Source: Symbiodinium sp. CCMP2592 (lineage: Eukaryota > Sar > Dinophyceae > Suessiales > Symbiodiniaceae). Taken from it: a DNA stretch of 64,000 nucleotides. Each line of letters opens with the position of its first letter. Position 1 is the first letter of the stretch. The DNA lies in the NCBI GenBank assembly GCA_905221615.1, contig CAJNDT010002802.1, positions 75,001 through 139,000 of the forward strand. The letters run 5' to 3'. The notes below the pieces were generated by a model. The model searched no databases. It was not told the origin of the DNA and was given only the letters and a program-made list of their open reading frames with translations. The translations under genes were made by a program, and so were the position numbers. This document shows, one piece after another, positions 39,867-52,445 of this stretch.

Positions 39867-39955
39867 CATAGGGGCCTTGATAACTACCTATGCTATCTTG
39901 GCACTTCCTTTTTTTGCAAATATTATAATATAATTGGTCCAGAAAGGGTTTCGGA
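39867..39955. mobile_element. Family E fragment
   Basis: ATAGGGGCCTTGATAACTAC, then CTATGCTATCTTGG and TATTATAATATAATTGG, ending GGTCCAGAAAGGGTTTCGG. The second terminus is lost. Confidence 0.55.
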
Positions 39956-40051
39956 TCGAGCGCCCGTAGCTAGGAGAGCAGGCACATTGCTGGAGCCCCA
40001 GTTCCGTGTCGGTGTGCCCGCTGGGCAAGCGGAACGTCATGAGCCTCGTGA

Positions 40052-40741
40052 ATGCCCCGATCGACTTGGATGGCCAAAGCATGCCTACTTACTAGGGCAG
40101 TCCTCAAGGGACATGTATGCCACTCAGTGCCTCGTTTGCTGTCTCATGGTGCCGTTTCTTTGCGGGCACTGCGAAAGGAGCTGGAAATGCGCACTGCTGC
40201 CAATCTGGTTGCCCGGAGATCTGAAATCAAGGAGCTGGCAATCGAGGTAGTCGATGACGTCGTTGTGGGTCGTCATTTGGAGCAGTTGAAACCGGATAGA
40301 TTGGCTACACTTCGTGACGTCTTTGTAGGGGTGTGGAAACACCGTTGCGATGGCACTGCTCGTGTACTACCGTGCACGAGACGCGGAGAATGGCTTTTCA
40401 GTGATCTACCGGATGTGCGTGGGGCAAGTGACGGCGACAAAACTTGTTGGGAGCTCTTCTGTCTCGAAAACGGAATTCTGCCTGATGGGCAACTGCCTTC
40501 GGAAAAAATGGCCAGCGGCGGAGATGATGCTGTTATGGCGTTTGGCGTAGCGCGACCTGGCGTGAGTACGCATGTGCCCAACCATGTGACAGTTGACATC
40601 GAGCTTACGTGTGCGGATGAGTTGCGCAGAGACGCTTACTGGCAACTTTTGAACAAGTGCAGCGGGGTGCCTACCTGTAAATCCGGCTGCAAGAAGGGCA
40701 TGCATGACACGTTCGAGGTTGACGCCCATGGCAGCCGCTAA
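40052..40741 (+). pseudogene. Open frame with an embedded, diverged alpha-tubulin-like segment
   Basis: A 229-codon open frame. Codons 132-201 (40445-40654) follow the N-terminal part of alpha-tubulin: C-W-E-L-F-C-L-E-N-G-I, then P-D-G-Q-L-P-S-E-K, G-G-D-D-A, H-V-P, V-D-I-E-L-T, D-E-L-R and Y-W-Q-L. By eye about 30 of 70 positions match, too few for a normal tubulin, which is highly conserved. The stretch before it (R-G-A-S-D-G-D-K-T) may be the decayed G-Q-A-G-I-Q-V-G-N-A segment. The first 130 codons are not tubulin and are not recognised. No later tubulin parts (such as the GGGTGSG loop) follow. It is most simply a decayed or chimeric gene fragment; a divergent tubulin-like exon is possible. 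Confidence 0.5.
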
Positions 40742-41908
40742 ATCCCTGTGACACGGAGGCTGTACGGCAGCCCGCTTGCTGGGTGCCTTCGTGGCGGCTG
40801 GTGGTACCGCCGTGGATGCACGGACTTGGTCTGGGACAGGCGAGCCCAAGGCTGCATGTATCGAGACGGGCTCGTCGGACTCGGCTTGGGGCAATCTCTG
40901 CTTCGATCCCGGGGGGTTGCAACCAGGTGGACTGCTGCATCCGAGCCACCATGCGCTGCTTGCAGAGTGTGCCGTGCATGGCTGGGCGTGAGATGAGTGG
41001 TGGGGGGATGGATGGTAAGGTACTCGGGAAAAACTAGCAGGCGTTCAACATCAGCTATGAGGGTAAGCTTGACTGGTCTGGCTTCGTTGTTTCCTTCGAT
41101 TCTGTGCTGTGATGCGCACCTGCATGTACAGCTTGTCGGGCTTGCACCGCGGTGTTACCCTGAGTCATTTATGCGAGCGCAGGGACAGTTTTTAGCACTC
41201 GCGAAACGAGGTGCGCTGGTTAAATCCCTCCCCACTTGGCAGATTGCTGTGCCAGGGTGCAATACGCGTGCCTGAATACTGCCGCAAACCTCCTCATTTG
41301 AATTCATCTGTGCAAGAGGCGAGTTCGCATCGGACCCATAGCCTCACGAAGAAGAAGAAGGGCCCAAAAACCCTGCTCTGAATCACAATGACACCGCCAT
41401 CCCATCCTCGTCTTTACGGCTTGGGAGTTTCGGGTTTTAGGCAGTAGAGTTTAAGTTTCGGATTTACGGTTTAAAGTAGGCATCGACCCGATCCAGAATT
41501 GAACCCCACGTGTCTCCTTTTGGAGCACTTGCGGCGGAGAGATGGTTGGAGCAGCTCCGCAACAATACCCATAGTTTCCCGCGGCCATAACAACGACGAA
41601 GAGAAAAAGGACAGTCATAGCATTAAGCAACTGCAGCGGTCTTCAGGGTTCCATAGCATTGGCAAACCTAAACCCGTGAAAGCAACAGAGGAAACTAACA
41701 GACTAGTTTTTCGTCGGGCCAGAATTCTCATCACAGGCCGTGTGAAACAAAATCTAAAACCGACACGGCGAGCCTCAGCCGGCAGAGCGTGCGACAAAGC
41801 CCCGGACTCCGTCCCATCGCCTCTCCAACTGGCTTTAGGTTTAAGACTGCCCGGGCATTCGGGTGAGAACTGCTTCAGATCACTACCTGCTATAAAGATC
41901 GAGGGCCT
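40742..41908. other. No gene supported
   Basis: Many overlapping open frames of 60-150 codons on both strands at 40748-41275 and 41499-41954, with no recognisable motif. The block CGAGCCTCAGCCGGCAGAG at about 41769 recurs in altered form at about 43277. Confidence 0.45.
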
Positions 41909-42035
41909 ACCAGAAGGGGCCTTACTAATTGGAATAGGGTTTTGGGGGCATTAGGGTTTTGAGGGCATATTATACTACAATTAGATAAAGGAACCCGCAC
42001 AATAGTACAGATATTTATTTAGGCCCCTATAGTAC
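41909..42035. mobile_element. Family E element with small internal duplication
   Basis: AGAAGGGGCCTTACTAATTG, then TAGGGTTTTGGGGGCATTAG and GGTTTTGAGGGCATATTATA (the TTTTGGGGGCAT part is doubled). The right arm ends TTTAGGCCCCTATAGTACT. Confidence 0.8.
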
Positions 42036-42128
42036 TGCTCTTCAGAATCGGGACAAAAGCTTCAGGTACTACCCCGAAGCCCACGGTGCTTTCGTGAGCC
42101 TGCTTCCACGGAGCTAGAGCCTTGGCAT

Positions 42129-42254
42129 GTACTAAAGGGGCCTTAATGGTTAGAGTGGGTTTTGGGGCCCAAAATACTGCAAAAAAACTATAAATATATT
42201 ATATTAGTGCACCCCAAAATGATGTAGGTAATTGTTCAGGACCCCTATTGTACC
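42129..42254. mobile_element. Family E inverted-repeat element
   Basis: GTACTAAAGGGGCCTTAATG at the left and CAGGACCCCTATTGTACC at the right, with GGGTTTTGGGGCCCAAAATA and CACCCCAAAATGATGTAGG inside. Confidence 0.8.
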
Positions 42255-42356
42255 TGGACCCTAGAACATCTTACCTTTTTCGGGTTCCTTCTTGTGAATT
42301 CCCTCTATAAGTCCTGAAAAAGGTAAATTATTCAGGGTCCAGGTACATCTAGGATT
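42250..42356. mobile_element. Family J inverted-repeat element, overlapping the end of a family E copy
   Basis: TACCTGGACCCTAGAACATC, then TTACCTTTTTCGGG at the left; CTGAAAAAGGTAAATTATTC, then AGGGTCCAGGTACA at the right. It is the only copy seen in the window. Confidence 0.65.
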
Positions 42357-43829
42357 CCGGACCGCAAGTGCCAACCCTCGCCCTCTCGAAAACACCCTGA
42401 ACCTTAATCCGTAAGGGTTACTAGGTTACTACAAGGAATCCTTTTACGGGGTTTCCATAAGAAACCCTAACCTGTCAGGCTTACTATCAGGGTTCTTGTA
42501 ACGGAAGTTGAAGAATCACAGGGCTGACCTTTGCTTCCTCGGCGCGACGAGCGGCGCGCCTGGGACCACGGAGCATCTTTGCTGCACCACCACCGCCGGA
42601 GTCCATTGTGACAACCGCACTGGTACTGATAGCAACCACCACAACCACTACAGACAGAGTGAAGAGCAATAGTCAAATACCAAAGAAACAGTAAGGACAC
42701 CAAAGTAGTAGCACGACAGGGACGACGAAACAACTGCGACCGCGACTCCGATTGCCACTGCTACTGAACCGCTACTGCATTACCTTTCGCTTCTACTACT
42801 AACTGCACCATTACCAAATTCTCCAATCACCACCATCTTCTTCATAAGTGCCAGCATCAGGACCATCATAGCAGATAACAGCATTATCCTGAGCATCATC
42901 ACGACTAACAACAGTCGCTCGAGCAGCTAGGACCGTTCCCCTGGCCTCTGCGAATGAATCTAGGACCAAGCTCGCATCCGGCATTGAGTTGCAACAAAAC
43001 GTCTGGCGGGAGACACCTACGCCGAAAACGCTTATGAAGACGAAGAAGGGTAGTCACTGCAGCTGCAGCACACCCGCCCACTAGGATACTTTGTCGTGTC
43101 CACAACAGCGGACCCGAATGAACCTAAACCCCCCAAACACCAAAACCCGAAACTCGAATTCGGAAACCCTCGACCCTAAACCCCTAAACTCGAACTCCGA
43201 AACCCTAAACCCCAAAACCACTAAACTCGAAATCCGAAACCCCGAAACCGGAAAATCCTAGCCCTCATCTGCCAAGGCGAGCCTCTGCCGGCAGGGTCTG
43301 CGAGAAAGTTGCAGAGTCCGTACTGTCGCCTGCTGGGTCTTCTACACTTCCATTGGGATAAGGACTTCTGGTATATTCAACGTGTAGATTTAGGGTTTAG
43401 GGTTTAAGGCTTTTTTTATAAGTGAGAGCTTAGGGTATAGAGTTCAGGGTGCAAAATTACAAATCATTCATATCAGGGCTTTGGATGTACAAAGATGCGA
43501 GATACCACAGCTTGAATCAAAGTCTTAGGTCAAGGACATCATGGCAGTGCCAGTGCCAGCGGAGGTCTTGAAGTCTTGGGTAAACCCTAAACCCATATCC
43601 CTAATCCCCCCCGGCAAGGCCCTGAACTTATTGTCCGTTGAAACAACACAATGGTCAGAACATGAGAACTAATAGTCATAATGATATTAATAATCGTATC
43701 AACAATTCCTGTACGAATAAGAACCAATGAATAATCGTCATCAGCATCATCGCAACTCAACCCTGAGCTCTCCAAAATCCTGCGCCCGAACCCCCCGAAG
43801 TCCTGAACCCGAATGTGAACAAATGGGTG
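42357..43829. other. No gene supported
   Basis: Triplet-like CACCACCACTACTGC patches at 42590-42860, C-rich telomere-like units at 43120-43260 and TTTAGGG near 43388-43410. The block CAGGCGCGCCGCTCGTCGCG (minus strand, about 42560) is similar to one at about 43960. Confidence 0.45.
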
Positions 43830-43928
43830 GCTGTCAAAATTATGGTCCCCTTGTGGGTCCCTATCATAATACGGCACCTATTATTTAGGGTACCCCAAAA
43901 GGGACCACAATTTTGACAACTCCCCAAT
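43824..43928. mobile_element. Family B inverted-repeat element
   Basis: TGGGTGGCTGTCAAAATT at the left, AATTTTGACAACTCCCCA at the right, with TAATACGGCACCTATTATTT inside as in the copy at 5213. No clear target duplication. It abuts a coding-like minus-strand stretch. Confidence 0.8.
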
Positions 43929-44301
43929 TGAAGCACAAAGCCGTCCTTTGCTTGCCCGGCGCGACGAGCGGCGTGCCTGACATGCAGTTCATCCGCACTC
44001 TGTGGCAATGGTTCCAGTAATTGCCCCAAGTGACAACTTCTTGACAAGGATGCATTAAATGCGCAGCCGGGGCCGTGTGGGAGCAGGACCACAAGTTGTC
44101 GGAGTAAGAATCGGGGCAAAAGTCGATATTGAGGAAGCGGTAGACTTTCTCAAACAGTAGGCAGTGCAGCTGCAGTAAGTATAACATTGAGAGAATGATG
44201 TTGGCAACGATGACTGCGCTGGTGCCCTTGGCACTTTGTAACACTACCTTCACACCGATGCAGCAAGAGTCACAGACTCTGCTGTGGTTCGAGCATCTCA
44301 T
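43929..44301 (-). CDS. Coding-like fragment, possible membrane segment
   Basis: About 124 codons before a family B element: S-A-V-I-V-A-N-I-I-L-S-M-L-Y-L-L is hydrophobic, followed by a Cys/His-containing stretch that ends N-C-M-S-G-T-P-L-V-A-P-G-K. The ATG is at 44301. No family is recognised. The frame continues a short way into the element, so the element either truncates it or lies in an intron. Confidence 0.3.
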
Positions 44302-44379
44302 AAGGTCTCACACGCACTGCCGGCCGTAAACACTGTGAGCTGTTTCCCTAGAGCCTAGACCCCACCACTCCTTTCCTCC

Positions 44380-44765
44380 AACGGCCCTAACCCTAAACCC
44401 AAAACCCCAACAGCCCTAAACCCTAAACCCTACCCCCCCAGCAGCCGTAAACCCTGAACCCCAAGAGCCCTAAACCCTACAATCCAAGAGCCCTAAAGCC
44501 CTAAACCCCAGCAGCCGCAAACCCTACGCCCCAAGAGCCCCTAAACCCTGTGGTACCTCGGCCGGCAAACTCAGAGGTAGTTCAGTGGAGTCTGTTCCGT
44601 CGCCTTTCCACAGTACCAGAAGTTTGGGGTTTAGGATTTCAAGATTCAGCATTTAGGGTTTGGGGGCTAGGGTTTAGGGTTTAGGCGCTTAGGGATTTGG
44701 GCTTAGGGATTTAGGGTTTAGGGTTTAGGGGCTTAGGGATTTAGGGTTTAGGGCTTTAGATGGGC
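44380..44765. repeat. Telomere-like repeats, C-rich then G-rich
   Basis: 44385-44560 has CCCTAAACCC units interspersed with CAGCAGCCGTAAACCC and CCAAGAGCCCTAAACCC. 44640-44765 has TTTAGGG and GCTTAGGGATTTAGGG units in the opposite orientation. Confidence 0.8.
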
Positions 44766-44850
44766 GGCAAGTAAGGCATCAGTTCGGGCTTGCCGACTGT
44801 AGAGTTGCAGGGTCTTAGGGAAAGAAGAGGGTTTTAGTCACCTTCCGCTG

Positions 44851-45019
44851 CACTTACATTTGGTTAGTAGGGAATAGGGCTCCTTTAAAGGGATCTATAG
44901 GGGTTTAGGGTTCCTTTAAAGGGATCCTTACCTTTCATTAGTAGGGAATGGAAGAATGGTAGTAATCGTAGTTAGAATTGTACCCCATTCCTCCATTCCG
45001 TACTAACCAAAGGTAAGTG
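44851..45019. mobile_element. Family C element, long (C2) form
   Basis: CTTACATTTGGTTAGTAGGG at the left, TACTAACCAAAGGTAAG at the right. It has the C2 insert with CTCCTTTAAAGGGATCTATA and TTTCATTAGTAGGGAATGG. TGCA and TGTA flank it. Confidence 0.8.
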
Positions 45020-45891
45020 TATTGGCTTCCGGGGTTCTGCTGCGCTCTGCTTCTCTCTGCGTTCGTTTAAGGTTGCTGCCTGCAGAAAGGCCGGCTCTAG
45101 GGTAGGATGGCCTTCCATGGGTCATCGGTTTTCGGGAAGCCTCGTTGACCGCTTCCGACCCGAAACTCCACTTGATCCAAAGCACGGCAAGAAAGGGGCT
45201 TAGGGCTTGGGGTTCGGGATTTAAGTGCAATGTCACACGGCCCAAGTGCGTGTAGGTTTCGGGCTTGGCAATCCGAAATTGTGCCTGGGCCTGAGGATTC
45301 CAAGCTAAGACACCAAGAACAATCAACATAGGCCCTGCCAGCGCTTCAGCTTGAAAAAGTCCGCAGACAAGAAACTCTTGATTTCGAAACCCCACACACA
45401 ACTCAAACCCCATGCTCGCCACCCTTCATCCCAAAACCCCATCTCCGGAAGGAGCCTAAGGAAAAACCCAAACATCAAAACCGGAATCCCACAACTCTAA
45501 CCTCCACTTTCCAACTCCGTAATCCCAAAGGCTCTATACCTTGAAACCCTAAGCCCCCCTTAAAGTCCCCAACCCATCCAAAACCCTCAACTTTGAATCC
45601 GAGAACCCTCATCCCCCGGCCTTTGCTCCCCTTCCGGGAGCCACGCGACAGGCCGCTGGAGTGGGAGGACTCCTCCGATCTTCATCAAAGCTGATGTGAA
45701 CAGGATTGGGCTTTTAGGGTTGAAGCTTTACGGTTTAGGATTTAGACCTCAGGGTTGCTGGTTTAGGGTTTAGGGGTCTTGGGGTTTTGGGGTGCAAATT
45801 GCAGGTTCAGGAATCAGGTTTTAGGTCTCTTCGTACACGGTCCAGGGCAACATACGGCCAACCACAAGAGCCAGTATCATGTGTGCACAGG
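45020..45891. other. No gene supported
   Basis: A 139-codon minus-strand frame (45003-45422) overlaps the element and has no recognisable motif. C-rich degenerate telomere-like text runs through 45470-45620, and TTTAGGG near 45755-45775. Confidence 0.5.
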
Positions 45892-46873
<982 letters not shown>

Positions 46874-47619
46874 GACCGAATCATCCTCGCAGGTTCTCTA
46901 CATCTCCGGCCTTGCTGTGCACACTCGAGCGTCTACCGTCGTGGTCCGCCCGATGGCCTGGACCGGGACTCAGAAGGTTTAAGGCTTCGCGGGTCCGAGG
47001 CATTGTGACTTACGGGGTCTCTTCGCTGCTTGAGGGGTTTACAGCCTTTGAGCTATCTTTGGAGATCTCTGAACCACAATACGCGCGATGCTGTCGTGTT
47101 CTCCCTGAGGGATGGGGTGAGCGGGCACGAACTGGCCTCAGAGCCAATGACCTAGAATTGAACTTCTCGAGTTTGCGGCTTTTCTGGGTTTGGGGAGCCC
47201 TAAACTCGAAAGCGCCAAACGGAAGAAAACTTCAAGTCCCCGGGGCCTCGCAATGAGGAGCGCTGGCTGCGGCGGCGACCCGCACCCAGGGTTTCGGAGG
47301 ATCTGGCACTCAGGATCATACTCAGGATCGTATCAAGGAAGACGACGTGGGAAGATGAGACGAAAGGGCTGCTAGAAGGGGCTGGTATAGGGATGCATAC
47401 TCTTGTCTCCGAGTCTCTGAGGTCTGCCATCGTCACCTAGATCAGTGAAGACAGAAATGCAGAAGTGAGAGGACCGACAATTCCAGGACTCCCCGGGGAC
47501 CCTTTAATAAAGCCCTTATGGTCCTTGATAGTGGGTACTCAGGACATAGTAGAGGGTAGTTGGGGGGGTGATATAGACAGAGGGTAGTTGAGAGGGGGTT
47601 ACACCTCTACTATGAAACA
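46874..47619. other. No gene supported
   Basis: A 114-codon plus-strand frame (46912-47256) follows the GA array and has no recognisable domain. Confidence 0.45.
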
Positions 47620-48190
47620 TTAAAGAAAGACTGATGATGATGAGAAGAATAATAGCAAGGTAGTAGAAGGTAGTGGTGGTGACGCAGAAGAGCAACCAGC
47701 AACGGTGATGACGACGATGGTGAAAAGGACGAAGAAGATGCTGATAACTGGGGATATAAGCTATTATAAGTGTAGTTATCCTAATAATAACCCTAGTTAC
47801 TAATGATGACGAGAAGGACCCCGATACGACTGAACGACATGAAGTTGAGACTGTACGGCTGATCACGACGACGGAGACGAGGACGATGACGTTGCTGTGG
47901 AAAGCTGATGATGAAAATGGCGACGGCGATAACGACGATTACCAAGGTCATCATCACCATCATCACGACAATCACCTCGCTATGTGCATAACATGTCACG
48001 TCGTCACCGTCACCTTTGCCACCACGCCAGTCATGACGTCATCACCATCATCGGACCATCATCGCCATCGTCGTCACCATCCTGACCGCCAACATCAAAG
48101 CTACCACTGCCGCACCACTGTCGACCACGACGACTTCGGCTGCTGATGGCGGCTGCTGCTGGCGGCTGCTGCTGGCGGCTGCTGCTGCGC
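47620..48190. repeat. Cryptic triplet-rich region with a family D remnant
   Basis: GATGATGA, CGACGA, CATCATCACC and CTGCTGCTGGCGG patches. A worn family D core lies at about 47747-47803 (GATAACTGGGGATATAAGCT to AACCCTAGTTACTAATGATG). Confidence 0.7.
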
Positions 48191-48469
48191 AACTGACACC
48201 TCACACAGCCCTGAGCAGCAATCCGCGAAGCCTCAAACCCTCCAAAACCCTAGCACGGTCGAGTCACAGCAGTACGAATTGAAATAACAACTCAAGCTCT
48301 CGTGACAGATCAACAAAACATGTAGGGTTAAGGCCGGCAGATTTACAAAGACACCAAAGGTCCTGCGAACCTGAGAAGTAAAGCTCCGAAAAGCAACAAC
48401 CTTCTCCCTACCTCCCCTATCCCCCCCCAACCTTCCCTTCCCCTAACCTCAACCCGAAACCCTAATAAC

Positions 48470-48645
48470 TCCCTCAACCCTAAACCCTAAACTCCCCTGA
48501 CCTCAACCCCAAACCCTAAACCCTAAACCCCTAAACCCCTAAACCCCCAAAACCCCTAAACCCCTAAACCCCTAAACCCCCAAAACCCTAAACCCCTGAA
48601 CCCTCAACCCCCCCCCCCCCTCAAAACAAAAAAAAAACAAACAGA
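48470..48645. repeat. Telomere-like repeat, C-rich strand, with homopolymer runs
   Basis: CCCTAAA and CCCCTAAA units from about 48474, then a run of about 13 C and an A-rich run. Confidence 0.85.
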
Positions 48646-48739
48646 GAAACCTGGGCTCCTGACTCGGGTCTTCGGGCCGAAGCCGGAGGCGAGCGGCTGT
48701 CCTCACGGTGCTCCTGGGCTTCCAGGGATCACGAAAAAA

Positions 48740-49070
48740 AAAGGTCCTGTATCCATTCTTTAGCTTTTAAAAATGTAACCACAAGATAACAATGTTCAGG
48801 TTTCGTAACTCTTCTTCAGTTTTTAGAAAATGTAACCACAAGCTAATAATACTCTGAATATACCATTCTTTAGTTTAACAATGTAACCATAAGGTAATAA
48901 TACTCTGCAAATAATACAGGAATACTATAATAATACCATAATACTGCTATACAAATGCCGTAAATTCTGTGATAATACTGTAATGATACTATAGCAACAA
49001 CAACGCTATTGTAAGCATACCAATAAGACTGCTAATACGAATGATACCAGTAATACCCAGAGACAACACT
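48740..49070. other. AT-rich stretch, no gene
   Basis: AATGTAACCACAAG(A/C)TAATAA occurs about three times (about 48772, 48832, 48882), followed by AATACTATAATAATACCATA-type text. Confidence 0.6.
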
Positions 49071-50290
49071 TATAGTCCTAACAGGCTTTTGAAACGGATT
49101 CAGGAGGGTCTTACAAGGGTTCCAAGCGAGTTTAGGGTTCAAGGGGAAGGGTTCAGGGCGGAGCATGTCGGACTATTTGTCATATTGGGTAGTGTTCTTT
49201 ACGTTTTCAACAGTATTACTATCTTGAAACGATTCATAGCGTGTAGAATAGGATGATCTTCTTTGAGTACTGTTACGATTGTTCCTACAAATCTTGGCAT
49301 TTTTGCAGTACAAAGCACTGCCACGGATCTATCACTAATGTTTTCTGCTCCTCTGGTCAGCTTTGGACAACCATTTTTACTGGCATCCTTACTACCTTCA
49401 TGGTTTGCTAGCATGAACATGGTTGTAGGATTTATGGATGCCCGGGTCTTGCAGTGTAAGGCTGTGACATTGAAAGGTCCAGGAATTCAAAGGTCGGGGG
49501 CGCAGAATGCAGAGTCCTAGCCTACAACTGCTAATTCTACTCCCTACTCCTCCTCCTCCTCCTACAAAACCTAGGGCCCTAGAACGCTCAAGCCCCAAAT
49601 CTCAACCCAGGGCACCTCAGCATTCAGCAGACCAAGGTCAATGAGCAGATAGTCCATGTCAGAGCGCCTCCGATCGCTGCGGAGTCTAAGGTTTAGAGAT
49701 GCCCAGGGCTGGATCGTTTCAAGTACAGGAAATGGAGGGTTTAGGGTTTAGGGAGTGCGTGCCTGGCCTAGGGTGGAACCCCAAGGGTTCAGGGCGAAAC
49801 CGAAACCGAAAGCTTAGGGATAGGTGAAGGCGTCACCTGCGTCGACCAAGCCAGCGATGAGGCTGACCCAACCTTACAGTGCTCTCTTTGGGAGTAGCGA
49901 GCTTCGGCGTGCAGGCCGCTGGGGTGTTCAAGTTGAGAGTTTTGTCGCAGACGTTGAGGTTTAGGAGCTTTGAGGTCGGGTAGCGAAAAGTTCCCATTTA
50001 GACGGCATAGGACGGCGACGATTGTAACAGATTGTAGTTCTGATTCTGGTTCCAGGCTTTCACCTTCTGGGCAGTGCAAGTCCATGCCGGGTATGGGGAC
50101 TGGAGTCTACAAGCATTGAACCCCACAGCGCGGCAGCCCTTCGTGTTCAGGCTTCGGGCCACAACCGGACGCTGTACGTTGTTGATTATGCTGATAACCC
50201 TTAGCCGCTAGGTCAGGGGCAGCTGTTACATACTTTCCCGCGACCTCCTTGAAGCAGTTGCTACAGACCAGCTCGAATGCTGAAGCACTA
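49071..50290. other. No gene supported
   Basis: Two plus-strand frames (49041-49256 and 49263-49520) contain hydrophobic stretches and could be remnants of a membrane protein, but nothing is recognisable. TTTAGGG lies near 49735-49750. Confidence 0.45.
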
Positions 50291-50407
50291 CTTGGAGGAT
50301 CATGGGACTTAGCAAGTAGGGTTATAAGTAAGGTAACTATAGTTATATCTACTTATAGCCCCAATTAAGGTACTTACAACCCTACTAACTAAGTCCCATG
50401 ATCCTCC
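50291..50407. mobile_element. Family D inverted-repeat element
   Basis: CTTGGAGGATCATGGGACTT at the left, AAGTCCCATGATCCTCC at the right, with TATAGTTATATCTACTTATA inside. Confidence 0.85.
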
Positions 50408-50857
50408 TGATATAGACAACCACATCCAACCCTAGCCTGAATATTTAAGCTCCCCATTTTTATGGGCCCTCAACCCCAAACCCCCAAATCCCTAGACCCT
50501 AAGCCCTACATCCCAAACTCTAAACAACTAAACCCCTGTAGTAAAACCCCAAAAGTTGGAAACCGGATCGAGGACAAATAGTGCTGGGATTCCCTATACA
50601 TTACTCTTAAGGATTGAGGCTATTGGGCCCAGCTTTTGCAAGAGAGGTGCCCTTGTCTTCGCAGAAGTTCGGCGGCCGTGGTCCCGTCCGGTGTAGGCGA
50701 CTCCAAGTCAGCAGCATAGCGGGTGTAAAGCCACCTTGTGGGTTTAGGATTTAGGGTTTGGGGTTTAGGGTCTAGGGTTTGGGGTTTTGGGGTTTAAAGT
50801 TGCGGCTGTCTTAAAGTGGGAGGGTTTGTGAGTTTGTGCTTCGGATTCTGTAAGGAC
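50408..50857. other. No gene seen
   Basis: C-rich telomere-like text at about 50465-50550 and TTTAGGG variants at about 50740-50800. Confidence 0.55.
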
Positions 50858-51056
50858 TACTATAAGGATCATGGGACCTAGCAACTAGGTTTATGATTAG
50901 GGTAACTATACTTATAGCTACGTATAACCCCAATTGAGGTACTTACAACCCTACTTACTAAGTCCCATTATGGAGCTCTTATAGATCCCTTTGAGGAACC
51001 CTATAAGGACCCCTTTAAGGGACCCTACTTACTAAGTCCCATGAGCCTTCAAGTAC
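50858..51056. mobile_element. Family D element with duplicated right end
   Basis: ACTATAAGGATCATGGGACC starts the copy. Its right arm (TACTAAGTCCCATTATGG) is followed by about 60 bp and then a second right arm, CTTACTAAGTCCCATGAGCC, at about 51028-51047. Confidence 0.7.
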
Positions 51057-51107
51057 TATAGAGGGGGCCTTTCGTGGAGCCTCCATCTCGCCGAGCTTGG
51101 CCTGTTG

Positions 51108-51289
51108 AGGGTTTAGGGCTCTAGGGTTTAGGGTTGAGAGTTTAGGGGTTTAAGGGTTTAGGGTTTAGAGTTGAGGGTTTAGGGCTTTAGGGTTTAGGGG
51201 CTGAGAGTTTAGGGGTTTAAGGGTTTAGGGTTTAGAGTTGAGGGTTTAGGGCTTTAGGGTTTAGGGGTTGAGAGTTTAGGGGTTTGAGG
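51108..51289. repeat. G-rich telomere-like tandem repeat, about 66-bp period
   Basis: TTTAGGG, TTGAGAGTTTAGGGG and TTTAAGGG arranged in a block repeated about 2.7 times. It runs straight into a family D copy. Confidence 0.8.
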
Positions 51290-51394
51290 GACTTCGTCAG
51301 TAGGGTTATAAGTAACGTCACTGTAGTTATATCTACTTATAACCCCAATTAAGGTACTCATAACCCTACTTACTAAGTCCCATGATACTCCAAG
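51290..51394. mobile_element. Family D element, left arm eroded
   Basis: GGGACTTCGTCAGTAGGGTT at the left joins the telomere-like tract. The right arm AAGTCCCATGATACTCCAAG is intact. Confidence 0.75.
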
Positions 51395-51780
51395 CATGGC
51401 GGATGAGGGGATGAGGACGAAGAATTTGGGCTTTGGACACAGGGCGTCATGCTGAAAGCCTCGGCAGCAGTCCTGCCGAAAGGGGTCTAGTCCAATCTAA
51501 GGGCCATTCCCTGATTTAGGTCTTTGGGCAGGCGTTTTTGGCAGGAGGTGGGTTGACGCTGGAAGCCATTATTCAAAGGTACAGTACTCATTGAAGCAAA
51601 GGACGAAACTCTGGCAGCTTATTGCCTTCTATGCTGGTTCCGAATCGGGTGAGAACATAGCTTCACATCAATACTCGTGTTGACCTGATACAACGCTTAC
51701 ATGGTGCCGGAAAGCTATGCTAAGTGGCTCGGGTTTACGGGTTCAGGGGTTTGGCTCTCTAAGTTGAGGGTATTGGCTGG
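51395..51780. other. No gene seen
   Basis: Non-repetitive sequence with only short open frames. Confidence 0.5.
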
Positions 51781-51889
51781 TAATGTAGGGCCTTAGTAAC
51801 TAGAATAGGGTTTGGGCCCCTGTATAGTATTCTTATAAGAGAACACTGTGGAATAATACTAGTAATTATTGAGACTTCCGTATTACCTA
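51781..51889. mobile_element. Family E inverted-repeat element, diverged
   Basis: TAATGTAGGGCCTTAGTAAC, then GAATAGGGTTTGGGCCCC. The right arm TAATACTAGTAATTATTGAG has drifted. Confidence 0.65.
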
Positions 51890-52089
51890 CTACCTGATCC
51901 CAACGTAGACTCTGTTTCATAGAAAACAAAGCCAAGTAGGCTTAATCCTCTTATACAGAGGTCCAACCGATTACTGATCATATCCGCTTTTAAAGCTCTA
52001 CATTACCATACTTGTCAGCCAAAATGCTGATGTCTTTCGTTGCATTACCGCAACAGACGTGCAAAGCGCCGTTCTGATCTATTGCCATG

Positions 52090-52445
52090 CCCTTATGTTA
52101 AACCCTAAACCCGAAATCCAAGCTTTAAGGATACCGAAAAGTACTGGTGTTCCCGACACCACCTCTAAACCCCTAAACCCAAAGCCTCTAAGCCTCTAAG
52201 CTCTAAGCTCCTAAGCCTCCCAAGCCCTAAATGCACTAAACCCTAAGCCCTAAACCTCAAAGCCCCCCAGCCTCTCAGCCCTAAACCCTCAGCCCTGCGT
52301 AGCCTGAAGCCCTAAACCCTAAACCCTAAACTCTAAGCCTCTAAGCCTCTGAGCGCGAAGCCGGATCAATTCCAGGTGAAGGCGGTCGCAGGCATAGAAG
52401 AGCCTTCGGTTTAGGGGTTTAGGGTTTAGGGTTAAAGGTTTAGGG
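52090..52445. repeat. Telomere-like repeats with CTCTAAGCCT variants
   Basis: CCCTAAA units mixed with CCTCTAAG and CCTAAGCC variants to about 52345, then TTTAGGG units at 52408-52443 in the other orientation. Confidence 0.75.

Noticed and set aside
40406-40894. 162-codon minus-strand frame
   Set aside because: It is antisense to the tubulin-like frame, which explains its openness.
49041-49520. Two adjacent hydrophobic plus-strand frames as a split membrane-protein gene
   Set aside because: No motif links them, no splice pair restores a longer protein convincingly, and the region is AT-rich, which favours hydrophobic codons.
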